64,000 nt of DNA from Massilia sp. Root133. GTDB taxonomy: Bacteria > Pseudomonadota > Gammaproteobacteria > Burkholderiales > Burkholderiaceae_D. The notes below the pieces were generated by a model, which worked only from the letters and a program-made list of their open reading frames with translations, searched no databases and was not told the DNA's origin. This document shows, piece after piece, positions 49,391-58,542 of the stretch (position 1 is its first letter; the number at the start of each line of letters is the position of its first letter). Location of the stretch: positions 206,225 to 270,224 of the forward strand of contig NZ_LMEW01000035.1 of assembly GCF_001426525.1 (NCBI RefSeq). Reading direction: 5' to 3'. Made by a program: the position numbers and the translations under genes.

Positions 49391-50611
49391 TTACAGCGTC
49401 TGCCAGCCCAGTGCGGCCATCACTTCGTCCACGCCGATCCTGTCGACCCAGTCGTCACGCCGCGCGACCGTAATCACGGTGCTGTTGTGCTTGTCGATGG
49501 GTGCCCATTCCGGATTCTTTTGACGCATCAACGCGATCACGGGGACGTGCACCGCATTCGCCAAATGCATGACGGCCGTCTCGACGGAGACGATCAGCTT
49601 GCACAGGCTGAGGATGGCCGGCAGCTGGAAGAAATTGTCTTCGGCACTGAACAGATGGGTGCGCGCGAGGTCGTGGCGGGCGAACAGGGCACGGGCGCGC
49701 GCCAGGTCTTCCGGGACGACGTTGACGATGAAGCCGGCGTCGTGCCACGCGGCGTCCCGCTGCATCGTGCAGATCAGTTCGATCACCCGTTCAAGCGGCC
49801 ACGAGCGCTCGACCGATTTCGAGTACGCATTCAGGAACACGACCTTGGGCGCCGTCACGCCGGTGGCGCCGAATTCCCAGGCGGCGAACTGGCCGTGCGC
49901 GTAGTCCAGCCAGCGGTCGGGGATGGACAGCACGGGATAGCGTGCGGCCGGCGGGATCGTGATGCCGAACAGCTGCGTGAACCAGTCGGCGTAGATGTCA
50001 CTGATGTGCTGGTCCGGATGCGATGCCGTGTTGTACGCGGAAATGAAGGCGTCCAGCTTGCGGTAGGCGAGGTGCTTCGGGAGGTCATAGGAGCGCACGC
50101 GCTTCTTCTGGCCCACGACGAAGCCGTGCGGGCTGATCTTGCGGGCCAGGCCCGCGTACTTGTGCCGGTCCAGCACGGCGAGCGACACGACGATCGGGTA
50201 ATCCTGCTGCCTTGCCTCCTGCAGCGAGGCCTTGTACAGCGCGGGGCTGTAGGTTTCGTCGTAAACCTTGTTGAAGCAGGGGCATTCGGCCAGCCAGTCG
50301 TACAGCGCGTATTTTTTCAGATGCGGCCAGTCCGCGGCCCGGCGCGTGCGGCGGCGCTCGTCGACCCACAGGTCGATCTTCAGGTGTGGGAAGGCGTGCG
50401 CGAAGGCGGCGAAGCAGCTTTGCAGGTAAGTGAAATCGCCCAGCGCCAGGTGGGCGATGAACAGGATCCTGTCGGCACGCGCGAGCAGCGCGCGGTCGAC
50501 CAATGCCGTGCGGGCGGCCGTGTCGGCCAGCCAGTCCGTGTCGAATGCGCCCGGCTGTGCGTGGCCACCCCAGCTGTCCAGTTTCAGCGTCTGTTCACTC
50601 GAGATCTTCAT
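49391..50611 (-). CDS. Glycosyltransferase family 9 (heptosyltransferase-like)
   Basis: 406 residues with the GT-B fold of family 9. ILFIAHLALGDFTYLQSCFAAF (in parts) near the N-terminus corresponds to the acceptor side, and VVFLNAYSKSVERSWPLE with LCKLIVSVETAVMHLANAVHVPVIAL to the nucleotide-sugar side (SxDTxxxHLAxA-like, here SVETAVMHLANA). It probably adds a sugar to lipopolysaccharide or another surface glycan; donor and acceptor are unknown. No other glycan genes are adjacent. Confidence 0.85.
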   Translation of the reverse strand: MKISSEQTLKLDSWGGHAQPGAFDTDWLADTAARTALVDRALLARADRILFIAHLALGDFTYLQSCFAAFAHAFPHLKIDLWVDERRRTRRAADWPHLKKYALYDWLAECPCFNKVYDETYSPALYKASLQEARQQDYPIVVSLAVLDRHKYAGLARKISPHGFVVGQKKRVRSYDLPKHLAYRKLDAFISAYNTASHPDQHISDIYADWFTQLFGITIPPAARYPVLSIPDRWLDYAHGQFAAWEFGATGVTAPKVVFLNAYSKSVERSWPLERVIELICTMQRDAAWHDAGFIVNVVPEDLARARALFARHDLARTHLFSAEDNFFQLPAILSLCKLIVSVETAVMHLANAVHVPVIALMRQKNPEWAPIDKHNSTVITVARRDDWVDRIGVDEVMAALGWQTL

Positions 50612-50802
50612 AGCAAAATTGTAGAGGGCGAATGGCCGGGGTAAAACAGTCGGTGCTGTAAAGTTGGGTAAAGCTTTTGTTAAGAATTACCAGACCAGGA
50701 TGACGTCCGTATTGCATGCCGGGGTAATGGGAAATGGCTGATTAGTAAATATTGCATCCCGTCAGTCTGCCAGATTGCATGGCAAAACGATGCACTGTTG
50801 AG

Positions 50803-50852
50803 GTTACAAGTTGTAACGACGTGCACCACCGGCCGTTGCGGGCCGATGGTGC
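50803..50852 (-). terminator. Two hairpins after the PRC-barrel gene
   Basis: GCACCACCGGCC (50823-50834) pairs with GGCCGATGGTGC (50841-50852) with one mismatch, followed on the minus strand by the 15-bp palindrome GTTACAA-G-TTGTAAC (50803-50817). The first is a likely terminator of the PRC-barrel gene; the second could be an operator for the GT9 gene or part of the same terminator. Confidence 0.45.
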
Positions 50853-50863
50853 GTGGTCCGGCG

Positions 50864-51517
50864 TCAGCCCAGGTTGCTGCCGCGGATCTTGCTCAGGTCG
50901 GTGTCGCTGCCGGCCGTACCGGGCCGTGGATCGAGGCTACCGCCGGCGCCGCCGCCGGGCATGGCACTGCCCGCGCCCGTGCCCATGTCGGATGAGCCGG
51001 CATGCCCCGCGCCCATCGAGCCCATGCCGGCACCCGCGCCCGTGCTGGCGCCAGCGCCGCCGCCGACCATGCCGCGCATCGCCACGTCCGGTCCCATGCT
51101 GGGCGCGCCGGAACGCATCGGGTCGGTGCCATAGAAGCTGTGGATGTGCTGGGCCCATTGCGCGTCGGCCATGTCGGGCCAGGCATCCTTGTCGAAGCCG
51201 GGGGCGTTCCGCAGGCGTTCCTTCTCGATGTCGAGCACGAAGCGCTTGTTGACGGTGTCCAGGTGCAGGGCTTGCCAGGGCACGGCGAACAGCTTGTCGC
51301 CCATGCCCAGGAAGCCGCCGAAGGACAGCACGGCGTAGGCGACCTGGCCGGTCTGCATGTCGAGCATGATTTCCTTGATGTCGCCCAGGTCGTCGTTGGC
51401 GGCGTTGACGACACTGTCGCCGATCAGGGTGTCGGCGCCCATCAGCGCCGGGCCGGGGCCGGCATGTCGCCCCGTGGCCTTGTACATGCCGTATTTGTCG
51501 CGATCTGCGTAGCTCAT
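50864..51517 (-). CDS. PRC-barrel domain protein with Gly/Ala/Met-rich tail
   Basis: 217 residues. The PRC-barrel (about 25-110) contains ADTLIGDSVVNAANDDLGDIKEIMLDMQTG (in parts), AVLSFGGFLGMGDKLFAVPWQ and DIEKERLRNAPGFD, as in small soluble PRC proteins linked to photosynthetic or stress responses. The last 70 residues are dominated by Gly, Ala, Ser and Met (GAGASTGAGAGMGSMGAGHA). The start is preceded by AGGAGGA. Its partner is unknown. Confidence 0.85.
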   Translation of the reverse strand: MSYADRDKYGMYKATGRHAGPGPALMGADTLIGDSVVNAANDDLGDIKEIMLDMQTGQVAYAVLSFGGFLGMGDKLFAVPWQALHLDTVNKRFVLDIEKERLRNAPGFDKDAWPDMADAQWAQHIHSFYGTDPMRSGAPSMGPDVAMRGMVGGGAGASTGAGAGMGSMGAGHAGSSDMGTGAGSAMPGGGAGGSLDPRPGTAGSDTDLSKIRGSNLG

Positions 51518-51818
51518 CTCTCGTCCTCCTGATGTCGATGATTGCAGGGCTGTCGGTGTGCGGTACCCATCAAGGGTAGATGGGCCTCCTCGTACGCGTT
51601 TGCGTCCACTCAATCGTGCGCCAATGCGGTACGCGCCGACGCTCCGATCCTAGTCCCAATCCGCATTGCCGTGCGCCCGCTAGATGCCAGGAAAAAGACG
51701 ACGGGCACAGGTCGAAAAGTAGCGCCGCGTAATACTTGGTGAGAATCGGGTGCCGCCCGCTCGACTATCATGCTGGACTTGGTTCATGATCAATGCACCC
51801 AAACACGAAGGAGTGGCG

Positions 51819-52190
51819 ATGAAACGTTGGATGTTGGCGGTATTGATGTGCGCGGCGGGCGCCGCGCAGGCGAATTCGGCATGCGACAAGCCGAAGAAGG
51901 ATTTCGATGGCCTGTATTGCCTGAACAAGGTGTACCAGGAAGCGGACAATGAGCTCAACAGCACGTACGGCAAGCTGGCCGGCAAGCTCGATGCGGACGG
52001 CAGGAAGCGTCTCAAAACGGGCCAGCTGCAATGGATAGCCGAACGCAACGACAACTGCTCGCGCCACGAGGGCAGTGCGTTCTACGTCAACCTCGAGTGC
52101 GCGACCGACACGACCGTCCGCCGCGCCCAGTTCCTGCAGGACCGCCTGCGCGAGTGCGTGAGCGCGGGCTGCCAGAACAGCAAGCTGTAA
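51819..52190 (+). CDS. LprI/DUF1311-like secreted protein
   Basis: 123 residues with a signal peptide (KRWMLAVLMCAAGAAQA). The mature part has LYCLNKVYQEADNELNSTYGKL, QLQWIAERNDNCSRH and NLECATDTTVRRAQFLQDRL, the helical, cysteine-containing LprI (DUF1311) fold. Relatives inhibit lysozyme. A matching pair of cysteines at the C-terminus (RECVSAGC) probably forms a disulfide. The ATG has AGGAG upstream. Confidence 0.85.
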   Translation: MKRWMLAVLMCAAGAAQANSACDKPKKDFDGLYCLNKVYQEADNELNSTYGKLAGKLDADGRKRLKTGQLQWIAERNDNCSRHEGSAFYVNLECATDTTVRRAQFLQDRLRECVSAGCQNSKL

Positions 52191-52202
52191 GCGCGCCGGC
52201 TG

Positions 52203-53060
52203 TCAGTCCAGGTCGGAGGCGTCGTGGCGCTCCAGCACTTGTTCTTCCGGCTTGCCGCGCACGCGGTTGACCTTGCGCCCGCGGATCACGGCCGGCCGCG
52301 CGCCGACCTCGTCGGCCCAGCGGCGCACCTGCTGGTACTGGTGCACGGCGAGGAATTCGCCGGCATCGTACAGCTCGCCCAGCACGAGGCCGCCGTACCA
52401 CGGCCAGATCGCCATGTCGGCGATCGTGTAGTCGTCGCCCGCGACGAAGCGGCGCCCGGCCAGCAGGCGGTCGAGCACGTCCAGCTGGCGCTTCGTTTCC
52501 ATCGCATAGCGGTTGATCGGGTATTCCAGCTTTTCCGGCGCGTACGCATAGAAATGGCCGAAGCCGCCGCCGACGAAGGGTGCCGATCCCATCTGCCACA
52601 TCAGCCAGTTGAAGGTCTCGGTGCGGGCCGGGATGTCCTGCGGCAGGAAGGCGCCGAATTTCTCCGCCAGGTAGACGAGGATAGCCCCGGACTCGAACAC
52701 GCGCACGGGCTCTTGCCCGCTGCGGTCGACGAGGGCCGGGATCTTGGAATTCGGGTTGATGTCGACGAAGCCGCTGCCGAACTGGGCGCCTTCGTTGATG
52801 CGGATGAGCCAGGCGTCGTATTCCGCGCCCGCGTGGCCGGCGGCCAGCAGCTCCTCGAGCATGATCGTGACCTTTTGCCCGTTCGGCGTACCCAGCGAAT
52901 ACAGTTGCAGCGGATGCTCGCCCACCGGCAGTTCCAGCTCGTGGGTCTTGCCCGCGACGGGACGGTTGATGCTGGCGAAGGCGCCGCCGGAGGGCGTCGC
53001 CGGGGACCAGACCCGGGGCGGGACGTAGGGGGACGTGAACGGGTTCGTGGGGTCGGACAT
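52203..53060 (-). CDS. yghU: YghU-type disulfide-bond oxidoreductase (GST fold)
   Basis: 285 residues of the YghU/YfcG glutathione-S-transferase-like group, which reduces organic disulfides with glutathione. It begins with an N-terminal extension (NPFTSPYVPPRVW), then the thioredoxin-like half with LYSLGTPNGQKVTIMLEEL (substrate-side Thr/Asn), NPNSKIPALVDRSG and ESGAILVYLAEK, and the helical half with PFVGGGFGHFYAYAPEK. The 285 length is normal. A 126-bp repeat lies between it and the next operon. Confidence 0.92.
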   Translation of the reverse strand: MSDPTNPFTSPYVPPRVWSPATPSGGAFASINRPVAGKTHELELPVGEHPLQLYSLGTPNGQKVTIMLEELLAAGHAGAEYDAWLIRINEGAQFGSGFVDINPNSKIPALVDRSGQEPVRVFESGAILVYLAEKFGAFLPQDIPARTETFNWLMWQMGSAPFVGGGFGHFYAYAPEKLEYPINRYAMETKRQLDVLDRLLAGRRFVAGDDYTIADMAIWPWYGGLVLGELYDAGEFLAVHQYQQVRRWADEVGARPAVIRGRKVNRVRGKPEEQVLERHDASDLD

Positions 53061-53135
53061 TGCACTTCTCCTTCTGGGACTCGGTAGGAGAGGCGATGAT
53101 GCCCGAAAAGCGACGTTCGTGCTGGAAGCGAAGAA

Positions 53136-53261
53136 CGTCGCCCCCGCGGAGGCGGGGGCCCATGCTGAAGTGCCGAATTCCGTGTTTTGGAAATGCCGTG
53201 GCGTTCTGGATGAACGACTTCAGAGGTTCAGTATGGATCCCCGCCTGCGCGGGGATGACGG
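53136..53261. repeat. 126-bp REP/MITE-like element (copy 2)
   Basis: Same length, same CGTCG start, same CCCATGCTGA, GAATTC and TTTGGAA landmarks, and the same GCGGGGATGACGG type of end as copy 1 (23562-23687). The terminal palindromes are conserved and the centre is diverged. It lies just after the end of the Hsp70-like gene. Confidence 0.78.
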
Positions 53262-53264
53262 GGT

Positions 53265-56045
53265 TTAACGCAGCAGCTTGAGCCCCGGCGGCAGCGCATC
53301 GCCGAACATGCGCGTGCTGCTTTCCTGGTCCAGTTCGACGACCTCGCGCACCTGCGCGGACCAGCTGGCCGGCGCGCCCGCGGACGCGAGCTTCTGCAGT
53401 ACCTGGGCGCGCAAGTCCTCGCCGATGTCGCGCGTGCGGTCGCCCGTCTTGCGCGCGATGTGGGCGGCGGCGAAGCCGGCCGGTTCGATCCGCTTCCAGT
53501 CGAGCAGCATGAGTTCCGTCAGCCAGCGTCCGGCCGCATCCGGCGGCGCGACTTCGTGCGCGCTGCCGTGCAGCGGCGTGCGGGCGCCCACGCGCGCGAG
53601 CGCCCACAGATAGCGCGCATACGTGGCCGCGGCCTTCGCGTCGGGCTTGGGCGCCGCCGGAATGCCCATGATACGGCCGACCATCCAGTCCCCGATCTCG
53701 GCCTTGTACGCGGCCGGGATCCGCTCCAGCGACGCGCCCAGGCGCAGCATGTCGTCCTCGCTGCCGTCGACGAGCGTGGCGGGACGCCTGGCGCGGTCGT
53801 TCGGGTCGGCCTGCAGGTTGAACGCGAAGTCGTCGAGCAGGCGCAGCTGCGCTTCCGTGGAGAGTCCGCCGGCCACGCGCCGCCACAGGGTCCACCATTC
53901 GGCGCGCACCTGGCTGTCCTTGACGTATTGCGCGCCGGCCGGGAACAGGGCCCACAGCTGGCCGATGCGCCAATCGTCGAGCGGGTCGCCGAAGCCGGGC
54001 CGCAGGCACCAGCCGGCGAGGTTCAGCCACACGCGCTCGTGCTCGGCCGAGCGGCGCCGGCCTTTCGCACGTTCCATCAGTGCGTCGAACAGGCGGCGCA
54101 GCAGCGGCGTCTCCCACCGTTCGCGGCCGCCCAGCACATGTTCGAGCGCGCCGCGCAACTGGCGCACTTCGCGTGTGTCCACCTGCTGGTTGCGCGCGCC
54201 GAAGATGCGGTCGATGCGCCTGATGGCCTCGTCGAGTTGCGGATGCGCGGCCTCTGGCACTTCCTCTTCGCCGCGCAATTGAAATTCGAGACGCCAGCGC
54301 TGGCCGCTGCCATCCTCGGCCACGCAGAACATCTCCAGCGTGCCGAGCTCGGACAGCGCGGCCGCCAGCTGCACGGGGATGGATGCCGTCTTCGCATCCT
54401 GCGCGTGCAGCACGGTGGCGATCGCCGGCAGGCGCACGATGTCGGCGGGATCGAGGTCGACGAGATCGCCCGCCGCGGCCGTCCCGGCAACGCTGGAGAC
54501 GAGGTGGAAGCGCACGGGCCGGCCCACGCGCAGCGCGAAGCTGCGTTCCGCCAGCGTGATCTCTGCGCCGGCGCGGGCGCCGCGCGGCAGCACGCACACG
54601 GCGCGCAGGCGTTCGCCTTCCTCGAGGATCAGGTAGTAGCTGCGCGCCGAGCCGCTTTCGATGGCGGGCGCGAGCCCGGCGCGCGCGAGCGAATAGGCGA
54701 CGGCGCCGCGCGCGACGGCGACGTCCGGATCGGCATTGTGCAGCACACGGATGGCGTCGCCGCGCCACGCGGACAGCACGCCGGCCAGCCGCTGCGCCAG
54801 CGCTTCTCCGCGGAACACGCCGCCGTTCAGCAGCAGCGTATCCGGCACGGGCAGGCGATCGTCATCGGGGATGCCCAGCGCCTCGCGCGCCGCCTGCGCG
54901 TGCTGGCGCAGGAAGCCCGCCAGATGGCGCGTGATGGCCGGGTCGCTCGCATACGGCAGGCCGAATTCGACGATGCCGGCGCGGGCGCGCTGCGGACCTT
55001 CCTGCGTGTCGTTAAAAGGGAAAAAACCGTCCAGCACGATGCGGTTGACGTCGGCCTTCGCGATCGTCGCGGAGCGGCTGGCGCCGATGAGGCGCGAGCC
55101 GCTGCCGAGCAGGGTGACGGTCACTTCATCCGGCGCGTCCGGCGCCAGCAACTGTTCCTTCGCGGCGCGGCAGCGTTCCGTCAGTTGCGCGAGCCGGCCG
55201 GCCGACAGGCGCTGGCTCTCGCCCAGGCGCGATTCGGCCAGGTGGGCGAGGGCGAGGTCCATGTTGTCGCCGCCGAGGATCAGGTGGTTGCCCACGCCGA
55301 TGCGCGCCAGCGCCGGTTCTCCGTCTTTCAGTTCGACTTTGACGAGCGTGAAGTCGGTGGTGCCGCCGCCCACGTCGGCTACGAGCACGAGCTTCGCGTC
55401 CGCGAGGTCGGTAGCCAGGGTCGTGCGGTGGCGTTGCAGCCAGTCGTACAGGGCCGCTTGCGGTTCTTCGAGCAGGCGCACGTCGGGCAGGCCGGCGAGA
55501 CGCGCCGCTTCCAGCGTGAGGGCGCGCGCGCCTTCGTCGAACGAGGCGGGGATCGTGAGGACGATCTGCTGCCGTTCCAGCGGCTGCGTGGGGTGCCGCG
55601 TATTCCACGCCGCGCGCAGATGGGCGAGATAGCTGGCGCTCGCGGCCAGCGGCGAGACTTTCGGCACGTCGTCCGGCGCGCCCCACGGCAGGATGGGTGC
55701 CGTGCGGTCCACGCCCGGATGCGACAGCCAGCTTTTCGCGGAGGCGACGAGACGCCCCGGCGACGCGGCGCCGAGACTCCGCGCGAGGCGGCCGATGGCG
55801 ACTCTTTCCACGCCGCCCACGTCCGGCTGTTGCCACGGCAGTTGCAGCGCATCCGCCGCGAGTTCGCCGTCGAGCGGGTGGTAGCGGCTCGACGGCAGCA
55901 GCGGCGCCGTGCCCACTTCGCCGGGCGCCACCAGCTGTGGAATATCGAGCGTGGCGACCTGGTCGGACCCCACGTCGGCATACGCCAGCACCGTGTTGGT
56001 GGTGCCGAGGTCGATGCCGACGAGGGCTGGTCTGGTGCGGGTCAC
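53265..56045 (-). CDS. Hsp70-family ATPase with long C-terminal extension (DUF3731 type)
   Basis: 926 residues. The N-terminal half is an Hsp70 nucleotide-binding domain with DLGTTNT (residues 12-18) and ADVGGGTTDFTLVKV, and the phosphate loops are intact, so ATP binding is likely. After about residue 560 the protein continues into a long helical region in place of the canonical substrate-binding domain, the architecture found with DUF2760 genes. It starts at a GTG that overlaps the stop of the preceding Hsp70 gene (GTGA). No J-domain or GrpE partner is near. The client is unknown. Confidence 0.88.
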   Translation of the reverse strand: MTRTRPALVGIDLGTTNTVLAYADVGSDQVATLDIPQLVAPGEVGTAPLLPSSRYHPLDGELAADALQLPWQQPDVGGVERVAIGRLARSLGAASPGRLVASAKSWLSHPGVDRTAPILPWGAPDDVPKVSPLAASASYLAHLRAAWNTRHPTQPLERQQIVLTIPASFDEGARALTLEAARLAGLPDVRLLEEPQAALYDWLQRHRTTLATDLADAKLVLVADVGGGTTDFTLVKVELKDGEPALARIGVGNHLILGGDNMDLALAHLAESRLGESQRLSAGRLAQLTERCRAAKEQLLAPDAPDEVTVTLLGSGSRLIGASRSATIAKADVNRIVLDGFFPFNDTQEGPQRARAGIVEFGLPYASDPAITRHLAGFLRQHAQAAREALGIPDDDRLPVPDTLLLNGGVFRGEALAQRLAGVLSAWRGDAIRVLHNADPDVAVARGAVAYSLARAGLAPAIESGSARSYYLILEEGERLRAVCVLPRGARAGAEITLAERSFALRVGRPVRFHLVSSVAGTAAAGDLVDLDPADIVRLPAIATVLHAQDAKTASIPVQLAAALSELGTLEMFCVAEDGSGQRWRLEFQLRGEEEVPEAAHPQLDEAIRRIDRIFGARNQQVDTREVRQLRGALEHVLGGRERWETPLLRRLFDALMERAKGRRRSAEHERVWLNLAGWCLRPGFGDPLDDWRIGQLWALFPAGAQYVKDSQVRAEWWTLWRRVAGGLSTEAQLRLLDDFAFNLQADPNDRARRPATLVDGSEDDMLRLGASLERIPAAYKAEIGDWMVGRIMGIPAAPKPDAKAAATYARYLWALARVGARTPLHGSAHEVAPPDAAGRWLTELMLLDWKRIEPAGFAAAHIARKTGDRTRDIGEDLRAQVLQKLASAGAPASWSAQVREVVELDQESSTRMFGDALPPGLKLLR

Positions 56046-57901
56046 TGCTCGGTGCTGCGGACGTCGAACTCGACCTTCCAGCGCTGGCCTTCACGGGCCA
56101 CGGCCACCAGTTCCAGCGTGCCCGCTTCCGTCGCGACGGCATGCAGCTTCACCTGCACGACGTCGCCCGGCGTGCGGCCTTCCGCCGGCAGCGTCGCCTG
56201 GATCTCGTTCAATTCCTGCAGCTCGTCCGGGCTCCAGGACTCCAGCACGGTGCCGATATGGTCCTGGCGCCGCACGGTGGAGCCGAAGAAGCGGAAGTGC
56301 ACGGGCTCGCCGACGACGAGGCCGACTTCCTGGCCCGGCAGTTCCAGCTCGGTGCCTTCTTCCATGCCGAACGGCGCCACGCACAGCGCTTCCAGCGGCG
56401 GTTCGAAGCCGGGGATCGCGGGCATCGAGGACTCGACGCCGACATAGTACGACCGGGCCGTGCCGCCGCGGATGCGCACGCCGCCGCCGCGGCGCGCATA
56501 GCCGTAGTAGGCGGCGCCGCGCGCGACGGCGAGATCCAGGTCCGCGCCTTCCAGCATGCGGGCCGGTTCGGCGCCTTCCATGTACAGCCAGTCGTTGATG
56601 GTGTCCATCACGCGCTTGGCCAGGATCTCCGACTTGAACACGCCGCCGTTGAACAGGACGGCGCTCGGGTGCAGGAAGGTGTGCTCGGCATTCACCTTGC
56701 CGTTGAAGCCTTCCAGCTCCGCCGTCGCGCCGGCCTGGCGGCCGAGGAAGGCGGCGAGGTGGCGCGTGATGGCGGCGTCCTGCGCATACGGCAGGCCCAC
56801 TTGCGTGAGGCCGGCGCGCGTGCGCGTCGCGGGGCGTGCGGACGCTTCCACGCGCGGGAAGAAGCCGTCCGTGATGAACGTGGTGACTTCGTCGCGCGTG
56901 AGCTCCGTGCGGATCGAACCGCCGATCAGCTTCGAGCTGCGGCTCGGCACGACGATCGGCCACGTGGTCGCGTCGGCGTCCGCCAGCAGGTGTTCCTTGG
57001 CGCCGCGGCAGGCGTAGGTGAGGGCGCGCATCTGCCAGGCGTCCAGCTGCGTGCCGTTCGCCTGCAGCTTGCGTGCGACGAGGTGGGCCAGCGCGAGGTC
57101 CATGTTGTCGCCGCCCAGCAGGATATGGTCGCCGACGGCGACGCGGTGCGGTTCCAGGTTGCCGTCGCGTTCGAGGATGGCGATCAGCGAGAAGTCGCTC
57201 GTACCGCCGCCCACGTCGACGACCAGCACGATGTCGCCCGCTTTCACTTGCTTGCGCCAGCCGCCGCCGCTGCCTTCGATCCAGCTGTACAGCGCGGCCT
57301 GCGGTTCTTCCAGCAAGGTCGGGTTGCCGTAGCCGGCGCTCTTCGCGGCTTCCGCCGTCAGTTCGCGCGCGGCCGGGTCGAACGACGCCGGGATCGTCAC
57401 GGTGACGGCCTGCCGTTCGAACGGCGCGTCCGGATGCGTCGCGTTCCACGCGGCTTTCAGGTGTTCGAGGTAGCGGGTCGATGCGGCCAGCGGCGACACG
57501 CGTTCGACTTCTTCCGGCGCGTCGGTCGGCAGGATGGCGGCGCGGCGATCGACGCTCGGGTGGCTCAGCCAGCTCTTCGCGGACGACACGAGGCGGATCG
57601 GCGTGCTTGCGCCGCGGCTGCGTGCCATTTCACCGACGACGGGCGCGGCCTGGCCGTTCGTCCACGGCAGCGCCAGTTCGCCCGGCGCCAGTTCGTCCGG
57701 GTGCGGCAGGTACAGGAACGACGGCAGCAGCGGCAGCGCCTCGACGGTGCCGGGCGCGCTCAGTTGCGGGATGCCCAGCACGCCCTGGTCGGCCTTCTCG
57801 CCGTCGCTGGCCTGCAGGTCCACGTACGACAGCGCGCTGTGCGTCGTGCCGAGGTCGATGCCGATGGCGTAGCGGGCGTCGTTGGTCTGGATGTCGCTCA
57901 C
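56042..57901 (-). CDS. Hsp70-family protein, middle gene of the DUF2760 operon
   Basis: 619 residues. An Hsp70 ATPase domain (DLGTTHSALSYVD near 15-27, VVDVGGGTSDFSLIA, GGDNMDLALAHLV, GVFKSEILAKRVM) and a C-terminal part of about 170 residues that ends with a beta-rich segment, much shorter than DnaK's peptide-binding domain plus lid. It starts at GTG in a GTGA overlap with the DUF2760 stop and ends in a GTGA overlap with the larger Hsp70. The two Hsp70s are paralogues, with similarity over the ATPase. Confidence 0.88.
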   Translation of the reverse strand: MSDIQTNDARYAIGIDLGTTHSALSYVDLQASDGEKADQGVLGIPQLSAPGTVEALPLLPSFLYLPHPDELAPGELALPWTNGQAAPVVGEMARSRGASTPIRLVSSAKSWLSHPSVDRRAAILPTDAPEEVERVSPLAASTRYLEHLKAAWNATHPDAPFERQAVTVTIPASFDPAARELTAEAAKSAGYGNPTLLEEPQAALYSWIEGSGGGWRKQVKAGDIVLVVDVGGGTSDFSLIAILERDGNLEPHRVAVGDHILLGGDNMDLALAHLVARKLQANGTQLDAWQMRALTYACRGAKEHLLADADATTWPIVVPSRSSKLIGGSIRTELTRDEVTTFITDGFFPRVEASARPATRTRAGLTQVGLPYAQDAAITRHLAAFLGRQAGATAELEGFNGKVNAEHTFLHPSAVLFNGGVFKSEILAKRVMDTINDWLYMEGAEPARMLEGADLDLAVARGAAYYGYARRGGGVRIRGGTARSYYVGVESSMPAIPGFEPPLEALCVAPFGMEEGTELELPGQEVGLVVGEPVHFRFFGSTVRRQDHIGTVLESWSPDELQELNEIQATLPAEGRTPGDVVQVKLHAVATEAGTLELVAVAREGQRWKVEFDVRSTEQ

Positions 57902-58494
57902 AGTTCCACCTCCGCCGGGGCGATGACGCTGGCGTCGTGTTTATCCGCCAGCTGCGGCAGGCGCACGTCGCGGGCGCGCCAGCCGCGATGCGACAGGGTG
58001 CCGGTGAACGGGGCCTTGCCGACGACGTTGCCGGTCAGGCGCACGCTGGCGGCGTCGAAGCCTTCCGGCAGCGTGATGCGCGTGCCTTCCAGCTCGCCGC
58101 GCACGGGTTCGATGGTGAAGTGCTCGCGCAGCACGCGCGCGCAGCCTTCGTGCACGAGACGGGCGGCGGCGCCGATGTCGGCGTCCGCGTAGACCGTGAT
58201 GTTTTCGTTGGCGAAGTCGATCAGGCGGGCTTCGCGCTGCAGGAGGCCCAGCAATTGCAGGGCGGCGTCCGGCGTGGCGATGCGTAATGGGGCCGATGCG
58301 GGGGCCGATGCGGGGGCAGGTGCAGGCGCGGGCTTCGGTGCTGGTGCCGGGGCGGGCGCAGGTGCGGCGATCGGGCCGACCTGGTCGTCGCGCACGCGCG
58401 CGGCGAACTCGGCGTCGCCCAGGGTCTTGAAGAAGGCGCCGAAGGCAAGGGACAGCCGGCTCCAGAAGGATGGCAGGTTGGTCGGTTGGCTCAT
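57898..58494 (-). CDS. DUF2760-family protein, first gene of the Hsp70 operon
   Basis: 198 residues. An N-terminal helical part (PSFWSRLSLAFGAFFKTLGDAEFAARV) is joined by an Ala/Pro repeat linker (about 42-68) to a globular DUF2760 domain (IATPDAALQLLGLLQREARLIDF, ITVYADADIGAAARLVHEGCARVL). The family is a constant companion of the two Hsp70 genes but has no known function; it may be a co-chaperone or adaptor. No ribosome binding site is obvious. Confidence 0.85.
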   Translation of the reverse strand: MSQPTNLPSFWSRLSLAFGAFFKTLGDAEFAARVRDDQVGPIAAPAPAPAPAPKPAPAPAPASAPASAPLRIATPDAALQLLGLLQREARLIDFANENITVYADADIGAAARLVHEGCARVLREHFTIEPVRGELEGTRITLPEGFDAASVRLTGNVVGKAPFTGTLSHRGWRARDVRLPQLADKHDASVIAPAEVEL

Positions 58495-58542
58495 GTTCTT
58501 GTGGTGTCTGGTGCGTGGTTCAGAAAGGGCGCATGATACCAG

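Noticed and set aside
52087..54768. 893-codon minus-strand frame across yghU and the Hsp70 gene
   Set aside because: It is a different frame of the same strand as the real genes, is Arg-rich and crosses a repeat element.
53460..56447. 995-codon plus-strand frame opposite the Hsp70 genes
   Set aside because: Antisense shadow with no recognisable protein features.
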